Assembly: GCA_964570285.1 (NCBI GenBank)
Contig: CAZMXP010000020.1
Span: forward strand, 1 to 64,000
Direction of reading: 5' to 3'
Length of the DNA: 64,000 nucleotides
Source: CAZMXP01 sp964570285
Lineage (GTDB): Bacteria > Planctomycetota > PLA2
In this document: in pieces, positions 45,394 to 52,310 of the stretch
Layout: the number at the start of each line of letters is the position of its first letter
How positions within the stretch are numbered: the stretch's first letter is position 1
Translations under genes and position numbers: made by a program
Notes under the pieces: model-generated
Database searches by the model: none
What the model was told of the DNA's origin: nothing
Seen by the model: only the letters and a program-made list of their open reading frames with translations

Positions 45394-47622
45394 ATGGTCT
45401 TCCCGCTCCTGATCCCCCTGATCCAGATCGCCGCCGGCGGCGCGCTGTGGGGCCTCGCGGCCGCGGGGTCCTTCCTTGCCAGCGCGGGACTCTCGCTCCT
45501 GATCGGCGGCGGACTCAGCGCCGCGGGAAGCCTCTTCAGCACGAGCAAGGGCAACGCGGGCTTCTCGAGCTCGCCGACCTACGGCTTCGACAACATCGGC
45601 AACAACCGCGGCGTCGGCGGGCCGGGTCCCGTCGTCTACGGCGAGCACCCGATCACGCCGCAGACCGTGAGCACGAACCTCGTCTACAAGGACGGCGGCC
45701 TGATCTTCCGCGGCCTCTACGTCTGCTCGCAGGGACGCTGCGACACCGCGACGACGTCGGCCGAGTGGAAGACGCGCGTGCGCATCAACAAGATCCCGGC
45801 GGGCCAGATCCCCGGGGTGCGCGCCCAGTTCCGCCCGGGCACGGCGACCCAGACGGCGATGGAGGGGTTCGACGAGATCGGGCGGCCGTTCAACAAGAAC
45901 TTCAAGCTCGATCAGGGGCTCAACGGCCCCAACGACCCCAAGCCGGTCGGCGAGATCCACACGATCCACGCGGTCGAAACACCCTCCGACGGGATCAAGC
46001 TCTACCTCGTCTGGTCCTCGGGCATGCTCAAGCGCGACTCCAAGGGGCGCGGGATGTTCTCCGCCGGCGGCGTCATGGTGGAGTACAAGGCCACGGGAAC
46101 GACGCCGGGCAGCAAGACGACGTTCGCCACCGTCGACGTCATCGAGCCGAAGATCACGAGCGCCGCGGCCGCGGCCGCGATCCGCGCGGGGCAGCGCCCG
46201 TACATCGACCTCGCCGAGAACCCCGACTGGTCCCGCGACGCGGTGCAGGAGAACATCCGTTACAAGAAGGACGGCTGGTTCTGGACCCGCGGGATGACGA
46301 CGGCCGCGATCCGCCGCCTCCTCGTCGTGCGCTTCCCGCGCAAGGCGACCTACGAGATCCGGATGTCGGGCACGTTCTACGACGACGACAACGACCGGAG
46401 GCAGCCCACGCTCTCCGCCGTCATCGAGTTCGAAAGGTCGGCGGAGACCTACGCGAACTGGGCGCTGATGGGCCTCGACGTGCCGGCGACCGAGCAGACG
46501 CAGGGTGCCGAGCCCGACGTCGAGGTCCTCTGGCGCGGCCGCGAGCTGTGGGACCCGCGCCAGGGCGGCGATCCGGACAACGGGCCGTTCGCGTGGACGC
46601 GCAGCCCGGGGCTCGCGATCCTCGACATCTACCTCAACAAGCTCTACGGCCGCGGGCTCCGGTACTCCGTGCCGGACATCCACGTCGACTCCTTCAAGGA
46701 GAGCGCGACGGTCGGCGAGACGCAGGTCTTCTTCAAGACCGGCTCGACGAAGAAGGAGGCCCTCTGGGAGCTCGACCTCGTCGTCGACACGCGCAGCGAG
46801 GCGAGGCAGTGGGTCGACCACATCGCGCGGACCTGCCGCGCCACGGTGTTCCCCTCGGAGGGGCAGATCAAGATCGTGCACGACCTCGCGCAGATCGCGG
46901 TCGCGCGCCACATCGAGGCCGACCCCCTGAAGTTCGGGACAAGGCACAACGTGCGGACCTCCGAGGTCGGCGTCCCCGACATCCGGCGATCGCGCGTGCG
47001 GCGCAGGCCGAACCTGGTGCGCGTGAAGTACAGGGACCGCGACGAGTTCTGGCGCGAGGCGACCGCCGAGGCGCCGACGTCCCCGCAGGTCGGCGTGACG
47101 ATCGCGGAGATCCCGCTGGAGATGCAGGTCTTCGGGGTCTCGCGCGAGTCGCAGGCGCGCCGCGAGGCCGGCTACATCCGCGACAAGGCGAACCTCACGC
47201 CGGTGCTCGCGAGCGTCGGCGTCTCCTACGGCGACCTGGACCTCGAGCCGGGCGACATGGTCACCCTTTCCTCGGCGAAGCACGGGTGGAGCGCGAAGAA
47301 GTTCCTCGTGCTGGTGCCCTCGTACGAGCCCGCGACCGGGATCGGCGTTCTCGCGCTGCAGGAGTACTCGGATTCCGTCTACCCAGACGGGATCTACTTC
47401 ACGCGGTCGAAGGGCACGGTCACGTGGACCGACCAGTACATCTTCCGCGACCAGAGCCTGCTCGAGGAGGTGAGCCAGTCGATCAAGAACCTCTTCTCGG
47501 CGTCGAAGTCGACGACGCCGCCGCCTTCCCCGCCTCAGGCGTCCGCGTCGGTGAAGGCGAACGTGATCCGCGGCGGCCAGGGCACGCTCTCGGGGACGTT
47601 CACCTCGTCGGGAGGGCAGTAG
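45394..47622 (+). CDS. Tail tip attachment protein (gpJ-like) with hydrophobic N-terminus
   Basis: 742 residues from ATG 45394. The first 50 residues are membrane-active (FPLLIPLIQIAAGGALWGLA, SAGLSLLIGGGLSAAGSLF), like lambda gpI-type segments. The remainder matches the J-like hub: GPGPVVYGEHPITPQTVSTN, WKTRVRINKIPAG, SPGLAILDIYLNKLYGRGLR, RAWVDH-like ARQWVDHIARTCRATVFPSE, GQIKIVHDL and PNLVRVKYRDRD. A Ser/Pro/Thr-rich tail ends the protein. It would contact the host and channel DNA and tape measure through the membrane. It is likely the hub of the tail tip. Confidence 0.85.
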   Translation: MVFPLLIPLIQIAAGGALWGLAAAGSFLASAGLSLLIGGGLSAAGSLFSTSKGNAGFSSSPTYGFDNIGNNRGVGGPGPVVYGEHPITPQTVSTNLVYKDGGLIFRGLYVCSQGRCDTATTSAEWKTRVRINKIPAGQIPGVRAQFRPGTATQTAMEGFDEIGRPFNKNFKLDQGLNGPNDPKPVGEIHTIHAVETPSDGIKLYLVWSSGMLKRDSKGRGMFSAGGVMVEYKATGTTPGSKTTFATVDVIEPKITSAAAAAAIRAGQRPYIDLAENPDWSRDAVQENIRYKKDGWFWTRGMTTAAIRRLLVVRFPRKATYEIRMSGTFYDDDNDRRQPTLSAVIEFERSAETYANWALMGLDVPATEQTQGAEPDVEVLWRGRELWDPRQGGDPDNGPFAWTRSPGLAILDIYLNKLYGRGLRYSVPDIHVDSFKESATVGETQVFFKTGSTKKEALWELDLVVDTRSEARQWVDHIARTCRATVFPSEGQIKIVHDLAQIAVARHIEADPLKFGTRHNVRTSEVGVPDIRRSRVRRRPNLVRVKYRDRDEFWREATAEAPTSPQVGVTIAEIPLEMQVFGVSRESQARREAGYIRDKANLTPVLASVGVSYGDLDLEPGDMVTLSSAKHGWSAKKFLVLVPSYEPATGIGVLALQEYSDSVYPDGIYFTRSKGTVTWTDQYIFRDQSLLEEVSQSIKNLFSASKSTTPPPSPPQASASVKANVIRGGQGTLSGTFTSSGGQ

Positions 47623-47623
47623 C

Positions 47624-49108
47624 GTGGGCATCAGGCTCGTCGAGTTCCACGTCGCGGAGTACGGGATCCCGGATCCGACGGTGTTCGCCTGGAACCTCTA
47701 CCTCTCGCGGTGGAAGGAGGCGAAGGGCGTCCTGGTCCACCGGCTCTTCCGCCCCGAGCGGCACGCCGTGCTGCAGGTCGAGGAGGGCGAGTGGTGGATC
47801 CGCGCGCTGCCCGCCGCGGTGAACGGCATCGAGGGGGACTGGCAGGCGGTCGAGCCGACCCCCGTGCTCGTCGCGGAGACCGTGGCGACGGTCGTCGCGC
47901 CCGCGAACCCCGGCGTGAACGTCATCCGCCCCGAGACGGGACTGCGCATCAGCATCGACCCGCCGGCGGCGAACTCCGACGACCACTATCTCGAGGTCCT
48001 GCAGGGCCCCGACGGCGACCGCGGCAAGCTGCTCGGGGTCATCCCCGTGACGGCCTTCCGCGACCCGACCGACCGCGACATGCTGCCGCGGCTCGCCGCG
48101 GGCCCGCCCGTCGCGATCGACGGGGCGGGCCTGTCGACGGGGCGCCCCGTCGTCATCCGGCCCGTGGGCCGCGGGGGGAACGTCGGGCCGGAGGTGCTGC
48201 GCACCGTCGTGATGCCCCACCGCCCCGACGCGGTGCCCCTGCTGCTCTTCTCGCTCGACGGGGACTCGCCGAACGGGTTCGAGACGATCGACACCGAGGG
48301 CCCGCTCGAGCTCGACGCCACCGACGGCCTGCGCCTCAAGGCGATCCCGATCTGGGATGCCGACGAGGAAGGCTGGGACATCTGGGACGAGGGGGCACCC
48401 GACGAGGTCGTCTACGGCACGGAGTTCCGCCGCAACGGGACCTACGCATCGGTCGTGCACGACTTCGGCGCGCCGGTCGAGTTCCAGCTCTCGATCTACG
48501 ACGAGTTCCAGCGCAAGTCGGGCACCGCGGCCGGACCCGACACGTGGGACCTCGACGACTTCGAGTGGGACCCGGCGGCGCTGCGCGGACCCGAGCGGTT
48601 CGTCGTCGACGACTGCTTCTGGCGCAACGCCCAGCTGACCTGGGATGACAAGCCCCTGCGCCCGCTGCCGGCGCCCCGGTGGGAGTACCGCCTCGACGAG
48701 ACGGGGCCGTGGCTCCCCCACGATCCCGAGGCCGTCCTCGTCGCGCAGCAGGTCGAGGTCCGGGCGCTGCCCGCGGAGCCCACCGGGTTCTTCCAGCTGA
48801 TCTGCCCGAAGATCCGCGTGCACGCGATCCTGAAGCGCTACCGGCAGCAGGGCTCGGGGGGCGTCTACACGGGCGGCGCGGGGACGGTCACGGTGAACCT
48901 CGCGAACCACCCCGTCACCGGGTCCTCGCCCTGGCCGCACGAGATGGTCGTGACGATCCAGCCGCACGCGGTGTCGATCGCGCACGCCGTCACGCAGCGC
49001 AACAACCTCGCGAACCCGCCGAACTTCGTCGTGCAGTTCATCGACCTCGCGACGGGACTCGCGCCGGCGGGCAACGTCGGCTTCTCCTACGTCGTCTCGG
49101 GCCACTAG
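47624..49108 (+). CDS. Tail fibre or receptor-binding protein
   Basis: 494 residues from GTG 47624, 1 bp after the hub gene. The sequence is beta-rich throughout (VEFHVAEYG-like opening, GLRISIDPPAANSD, HYLEVLQGPDGDRGKLLGVI, PVEFQLSIYDEFQRKSG) with a C-terminal immunoglobulin- or lectin-like end (GAGTVTVNLANHPVTGSSPW, FVVQFIDLATGLAPAGNVGF). It is probably a host-contact protein at the tail tip. The hairpin right after the gene marks the end of this transcription group. Confidence 0.7.
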   Translation: MGIRLVEFHVAEYGIPDPTVFAWNLYLSRWKEAKGVLVHRLFRPERHAVLQVEEGEWWIRALPAAVNGIEGDWQAVEPTPVLVAETVATVVAPANPGVNVIRPETGLRISIDPPAANSDDHYLEVLQGPDGDRGKLLGVIPVTAFRDPTDRDMLPRLAAGPPVAIDGAGLSTGRPVVIRPVGRGGNVGPEVLRTVVMPHRPDAVPLLLFSLDGDSPNGFETIDTEGPLELDATDGLRLKAIPIWDADEEGWDIWDEGAPDEVVYGTEFRRNGTYASVVHDFGAPVEFQLSIYDEFQRKSGTAAGPDTWDLDDFEWDPAALRGPERFVVDDCFWRNAQLTWDDKPLRPLPAPRWEYRLDETGPWLPHDPEAVLVAQQVEVRALPAEPTGFFQLICPKIRVHAILKRYRQQGSGGVYTGGAGTVTVNLANHPVTGSSPWPHEMVVTIQPHAVSIAHAVTQRNNLANPPNFVVQFIDLATGLAPAGNVGFSYVVSGH

Positions 49109-49109
49109 G

Positions 49110-49133
49110 GCGCCCACGTGCGCGCGTGGGCGC
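49110..49133 (+). terminator. Hairpin after the tail fibre gene
   Basis: Nine-base arms GCGCCCACG and CGTGGGCGC flank six bases, 2 bp after the stop codon. There is no T-tract, but a new promoter-like box follows at 49215, consistent with a transcription unit boundary. Confidence 0.6.
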
Positions 49134-49214
49134 ACTTCGCTGGGACAGCGGGGATCGCGTCGCGGGTGCCCCGCGGGCGCACCGCGACCGCCGTGGGCCG
49201 CCGCTAGCCCGTCG

Positions 49215-49228
49215 CTAGGGTTCCCTCC
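49215..49228 (+). promoter_or_regulatory. CTAGGGTTCC leaderless-type promoter box
   Basis: The exact consensus, with TAGGGT ending 7 nt before GTG 49229. No ribosome site precedes that start, so leaderless translation is implied. Confidence 0.6.
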
Positions 49229-49918
49229 GTGAGCGGAAGCTGGACAGGGGGCCCGCAGCCCGGCGTAGGCAAGGTGTCGGCGGCGGTCACGTCGCTGAAG
49301 AACGGCATCGAGGCCGCCCTCTCGTGCTTCTACGGTCCCGACGATCCGCAGCAGGGCGGCTGGGGCGCGCCCCAGGTGGGATACCGGTGGATCCGAACGT
49401 CCTCGCCGTTCAGCGAGCTCAATCCCGGCGTCTTCCGCTGGGAGAAGCTCAGCGCGTCGCCGAGCTACGGCTGGCGGTTCATCGGCGGCGCGATCTGGAT
49501 CCGCCACGACACGCCCGCCGGGCGCGACGTCGCCTTCTCCCCCGCGTCGCCGGCGACGGCGAACGTCGCCTGGACCGACCTCGCGTTCGCCTCGCAGATC
49601 GACGACGAGCGCACGGCGCAGGGCCTCTCCGTCGACAAGGTCGCCTTCGCCGTCGTGCTTGAGGTGAAGGCGAAGGAGGCGGGGACGATCCCCTCCGGCG
49701 CCGGCGAGGAGGACAAGTCCTACATCGGGTTCCGCCGCAAGGGCGACACGGGCGTCGGCTCGCGGCTGCTCGCGCAGGTCTCCGGGCGCACGACGGGGGC
49801 GCAGATCCTCGTCCTGCTCGACGCCGCGGAGAAGGCGCAGTTCGAGGTGAAGGTCGCCGACACGAACCCGAGCCTCGCGTACTCGGCCAAGCTGACCGCC
49901 TGGCTGGAGCTCGCGTAG
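49229..49918 (+). CDS. Tail-associated receptor-binding-like protein
   Basis: 229 residues from GTG 49229. SAAVTSLKNGIEAALSCFYG precedes a beta-sandwich-like half (WRFIGGAIWIRHDTPAGRDV, VDKVAFAVVLEVKAKEAG, GAQILVLLDAAEKAQFEVKV, YSAKLTAWLELA) of the sort found in C-terminal receptor-binding heads. It lies last in the tail block and is expressed from its own promoter-like box. The role is inferred from composition and position. Confidence 0.6.
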   Translation: MSGSWTGGPQPGVGKVSAAVTSLKNGIEAALSCFYGPDDPQQGGWGAPQVGYRWIRTSSPFSELNPGVFRWEKLSASPSYGWRFIGGAIWIRHDTPAGRDVAFSPASPATANVAWTDLAFASQIDDERTAQGLSVDKVAFAVVLEVKAKEAGTIPSGAGEEDKSYIGFRRKGDTGVGSRLLAQVSGRTTGAQILVLLDAAEKAQFEVKVADTNPSLAYSAKLTAWLELA

Positions 49919-50215
49919 GTGCCGACTCCCGAACTCGTCCAGCTGCTCATCCAGGGCGGCATCGGCGCCGCGGCGCTCTTCGTGCTCTGGAAGGTCGTGA
50001 GCCTGATGCTCACGCACATCAAGAGCAACACCGCGCAGGTCGTCGAGATGCAGGAGTGCTTCCGCGAGTCGCTGCAGGAGGTGACCCGCTCGTTCGAGAG
50101 TGGCCTCGACCGCATCGAGGGGAAGTGGGACCAGGCCATCACGCGCCTCGAGACGGCGCGCGAGGCGAACACCGAGAAGATCCGCGAGGAGATCCGCGCG
50201 GAGAGGAGAGGCTGA
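49919..50215 (+). CDS. Holin-like membrane protein with cytoplasmic coiled coil
   Basis: 98 residues from GTG 49919, directly after the previous stop. One transmembrane segment (LLIQGGIGAAALFVLWKVVS, about 10-30) is followed by a charged coiled coil (MQECFRESLQEVTRSFESGL, AITRLETAREANTEKIREEI). Single-span phage proteins at the end of the tail block are often holins or superinfection-exclusion proteins. The long coiled coil is atypical for a holin. It overlaps the following lipoprotein by 1 bp. Confidence 0.6.
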   Translation: MPTPELVQLLIQGGIGAAALFVLWKVVSLMLTHIKSNTAQVVEMQECFRESLQEVTRSFESGLDRIEGKWDQAITRLETAREANTEKIREEIRAERRG

Positions 50216-50586
50216 TGAGGCACTTCGCACTGTTGTCCCTGTTGCTCGCCTGCGCCCTCGCGGGCTGCAAGTCCCCGCTGCCGGTCGAGCCCTACGCGTT
50301 CTTCCCGCCATCGCTTGGCGCGGCGACGGACGGCAACGTGACCGTCCTGCTCGCGCAGGGCGAGGGCGTCGCCGGCGTGCGGCTCTTCCCGGCGTCGGAG
50401 ACGTCGGTGCATCTGCTCGGGCCGGTGAAGCCGTCCGCGGGGAAGGTGGTCGTGATCCGGAGGAACCCGCGTGAGCACTTGGTGCTCGACCCGGGGGCGC
50501 CGCTGCCGGCGTGGACGGCGCACCTCTTCACGGCCGCGGAGGCCTCGGCGTTCGGGCTCACGTTCGCAGGCGCGCCCCCCCCGTGA
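50215..50586 (+). CDS. Lipoprotein, lysis-cassette position
   Basis: 123 residues from ATG 50215. MRHFALLSLLLACALAGCKS is a standard lipoprotein signal with lipobox LAGC, Cys 18. The mature domain is beta-rich (NVTVLLAQGEGVAGVRLFPA, SETSVHLLGPVKPSAGKVVV, NPREHLVLDPGAPLP). No enzyme motif is visible. It may be an outer-membrane spanin component or an adsorption-blocking protein. Confidence 0.65.
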   Translation: MRHFALLSLLLACALAGCKSPLPVEPYAFFPPSLGAATDGNVTVLLAQGEGVAGVRLFPASETSVHLLGPVKPSAGKVVVIRRNPREHLVLDPGAPLPAWTAHLFTAAEASAFGLTFAGAPPP

Positions 50587-50592
50587 TGCCGC

Positions 50593-50805
50593 GTGGCGAC
50601 GCCCTCGCGTTGGTGCGACGGCTGCAGGGCAACCACCCCGCACTATCTCTTGCGCGTGGCGGGGAGGCCGGACCTGTACTGCTGCGTGCAGTGCCCGCGA
50701 TCGCGCGAGGTCGTGCCGCGGCTGCAGCGCGAACTGCTTGGCTACTCGTGGCCCTCCTGGCCGCCTGCGGCACGGCGAAGCAGGCGACGCCCTGGCGCGT
50801 CGTGA
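50593..50805 (+). CDS. Small zinc-finger protein
   Basis: 70 residues from GTG 50593. The pattern RWCDGCRATTPHYLLRVAGR, then YCCVQCPRSREVV gives two C-x-x-C pairs about 22 residues apart, a zinc ribbon with an aromatic core. The C-terminal third is Ser/Arg-rich and overlaps the start of the next lipoprotein frame, so its true end could be earlier. Similar small ribbons occur in many phages without known role. Confidence 0.55.
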   Translation: MATPSRWCDGCRATTPHYLLRVAGRPDLYCCVQCPRSREVVPRLQRELLGYSWPSWPPAARRSRRRPGAS

Positions 50806-51221
50806 AGGCCGAGTTGCGCGGCGGCGCGACGCTCCGCGCGGACGGCAAGGGTTCGGTCGAGTGGACGCACGGCGTCGAGGGGGAAGCGAATGTGCAGGTC
50901 GATAGCGGTCCTGGCTCTGCTGCTGTCGAGCTCGTGCGGGACGATCAAGCAGGTCGAACGCACGGCGGCCGCGTGGGAGAGGACGGCGGAGGCGCTCCGG
51001 GTGGACGCGACGTCGAGGTCGAAGACGACGGACAGTCTTGGGAGCCTGATCGAGCAGGCTACCCCCTACCTGCTCGCGATCCTGCTGGCTCTCGCATGGG
51101 CGGCGCGGGCGCTCTTCGTGAGGGGCGCGAAGAGTGCTCTCAATGGCTCCGCTACTCCCCACTCGCCGTCTGGCTCGCCACCCTCGTGATGCTCGCGGCG
51201 GCGCTGCGGCGGCGACAGTGA
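50691..51221 (+). CDS. Overlapping lipoprotein frame with C-terminal membrane segment
   Basis: 176 residues from GTG 50691, inside the zinc-finger gene. RTAWLLVALLAACGTAKQ is a lipoprotein signal with lipobox AAC, and the next 50 residues are well formed (WRVVKAELRGGATLRADGKG). From 50890 the frame runs over another lipoprotein gene in a different frame and becomes Gly/Glu-rich, then ends with SPLAVWLATLVMLAAALRRR. The next gene starts in a GTGA overlap with this stop, which supports the end. It may actually be two short genes in one frame (an internal ATG at 51096). Confidence 0.45.
   Translation: MPAIARGRAAAAARTAWLLVALLAACGTAKQATPWRVVKAELRGGATLRADGKGSVEWTHGVEGEANVQVDSGPGSAAVELVRDDQAGRTHGGRVGEDGGGAPGGRDVEVEDDGQSWEPDRAGYPLPARDPAGSRMGGAGALREGREECSQWLRYSPLAVWLATLVMLAAALRRRQ
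50890..51189 (+). CDS. Embedded lipoprotein with C-terminal transmembrane segment
   Basis: 99 residues from ATG 50890, wholly inside the preceding frame but in another phase. MCRSIAVLALLLSSSCGTIK is a lipoprotein signal with lipobox SSSC, Cys 16. A short helical linker (RTAAAWERTAEALRVDATSR) and a transmembrane helix (YLLAILLALAWAARALFV) follow. A small lipoprotein embedded in a longer membrane gene is the arrangement of Rz/Rz1 spanins, though which partner is which is unclear here. Confidence 0.6.
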   Translation: MCRSIAVLALLLSSSCGTIKQVERTAAAWERTAEALRVDATSRSKTTDSLGSLIEQATPYLLAILLALAWAARALFVRGAKSALNGSATPHSPSGSPPS

Positions 51222-51529
51222 CCGCACAGCCGACGATCCGGGTCGAGAAGATCAACTGGCGCGGCACCGACGCAGGATTCATCGTTTACGAGATCGCCTA
51301 CGCCGACGGCACCTTCAGCTACATGGTCCAGCCCTTCTCGCGCGGAGGCGCGAAGGTGGACGGCTTCGACAAGGCGTGGGAGTGGGACGGCAACCGGGAC
51401 GCGCCGACCCTCTCGCCCTCCTACGTCTGCGAGGACCGCATGACGAAGGCGCGCGTCCATCTGTTCCTGCGCGCAGGGAAGATCGAACTCTGCTCGGACA
51501 GCACGGTGAGGGTGGCGTACCCGGCGTAA
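51218..51529 (+). CDS. DUF6527-like small protein
   Basis: 103 residues from GTG 51218 (GTGA overlap). The segment AWEWDGNRDAPTLSPSYVCE followed by ARVHLFLRAGKIELCSD matches the W-x-W-x-G-x-x-x-x-P-T-L-S-P-S and H-x-F-x-x-x-G-x-I pattern of DUF6527, a small beta domain widespread in phages with metal-binding-like Cys and His. The function is not known. It is the last right-going gene of the phage and ends before a convergent gene. Confidence 0.7.
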   Translation: MTAQPTIRVEKINWRGTDAGFIVYEIAYADGTFSYMVQPFSRGGAKVDGFDKAWEWDGNRDAPTLSPSYVCEDRMTKARVHLFLRAGKIELCSDSTVRVAYPA

Positions 51530-51766
51530 CCACGAATTGGCGAGTTCTCCGCAGATTCCGCACAAACTGAGTCGGGAGGGTGTTTTTTGTGGACTACGCG
51601 CGCAGCCTCGATTCAATGCACATGTCGATTCGCACACCCAGTGCGGATTCGACAAACCGGGGCAGCCCCCGCCCTCTTCCGTCCCTACCAAGGCCGGCGA
51701 AGGGACGGGGTGCCGCCTCTCTCGTTCTCAAGATACCAGACTGGCGACGGATGCAACCCTGGTGTC
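51530..51766. other. Convergent intergenic region
   Basis: 237 bp between the right-going DUF6527 gene and the left-going membrane gene. GC content is lower than around it. A hairpin with eight-base arms CCGTCCCT (51679-51686) and AGGGACGG (51701-51708) and a smaller GGGG-CA-GCCCC stem could end transcription from either side. A T6 run (about 51580-51586) follows GGGAGGGTG. Confidence 0.45.
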
Positions 51767-52216
51767 CTAGCCCCACCATTTGACTGAGTAGCGGATCAAG
51801 ATCGGGTTACGAACCTGGTCTGAATCGCGCCTGCGGATTGAGATCCTGTTGCCGATGATCTCACCTTCTACGAGATGCGCTGGTTCCAGTTCCAGCTCAG
51901 GCAAGCTAGACGGCCCATAGCTAGCAGCCAAGCAGAACTCGACAGCCTCGCAGTCTCCGGGCATCGACAGCGAATTCTCCTCGAAGCCGAGGACCTGCAT
52001 TCCCGTGAAGGGGTGGGCCTGCGGCGGCGCGGCCCAACGCGCGGCTAGAGCACCGCCTCCGGCTACGACGGCGATGGCGATCTTCACGACGGTGGGGAAA
52101 TCTGTGACGGCCTCCTCCAGCAGCATCCCGACCATGACCCCGAGGACCGTGAGGCAGACGCCATCGACCCACTTCCAGCGGTTGGTTAGCCAGGCGGGCG
52201 CAGAGATCTTCCGCAT
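51767..52216 (-). CDS. Membrane protein with two transmembrane segments
   Basis: 149 residues from ATG 52216. WLTNRWKWVDGVCLTVLGVM, then VKIAIAVVAGGGALAARWAA are two hydrophobic spans connected by a short loop. The C-terminal 80 residues are a soluble beta-rich domain (MPGDCEAVEFCLAASYGPSS, HLVEGEIIGNRISIRRRDS, NPILIRYSVKWWG). I recognise no family. It is the last gene of the left-going block and has less extreme codon GC than its neighbours, so it may be a recent acquisition. Confidence 0.65.
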   Translation of the reverse strand: MRKISAPAWLTNRWKWVDGVCLTVLGVMVGMLLEEAVTDFPTVVKIAIAVVAGGGALAARWAAPPQAHPFTGMQVLGFEENSLSMPGDCEAVEFCLAASYGPSSLPELELEPAHLVEGEIIGNRISIRRRDSDQVRNPILIRYSVKWWG

Positions 52217-52310
52217 GGCAGTGGTGTACCCGAGTTGCGTCTCGTCTGTTCGGGAAACGACCTGTCCCCGCCGCATGTGGGGCGAGCAGGATCCCGCCCG
52301 ACGGGCCAGC

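Noticed and set aside
44782..50311. Two minus-strand frames of more than 900 codons beneath the tail genes
   Set aside because: Their composition mirrors reversed codons of the J-like and fibre genes; no family features.
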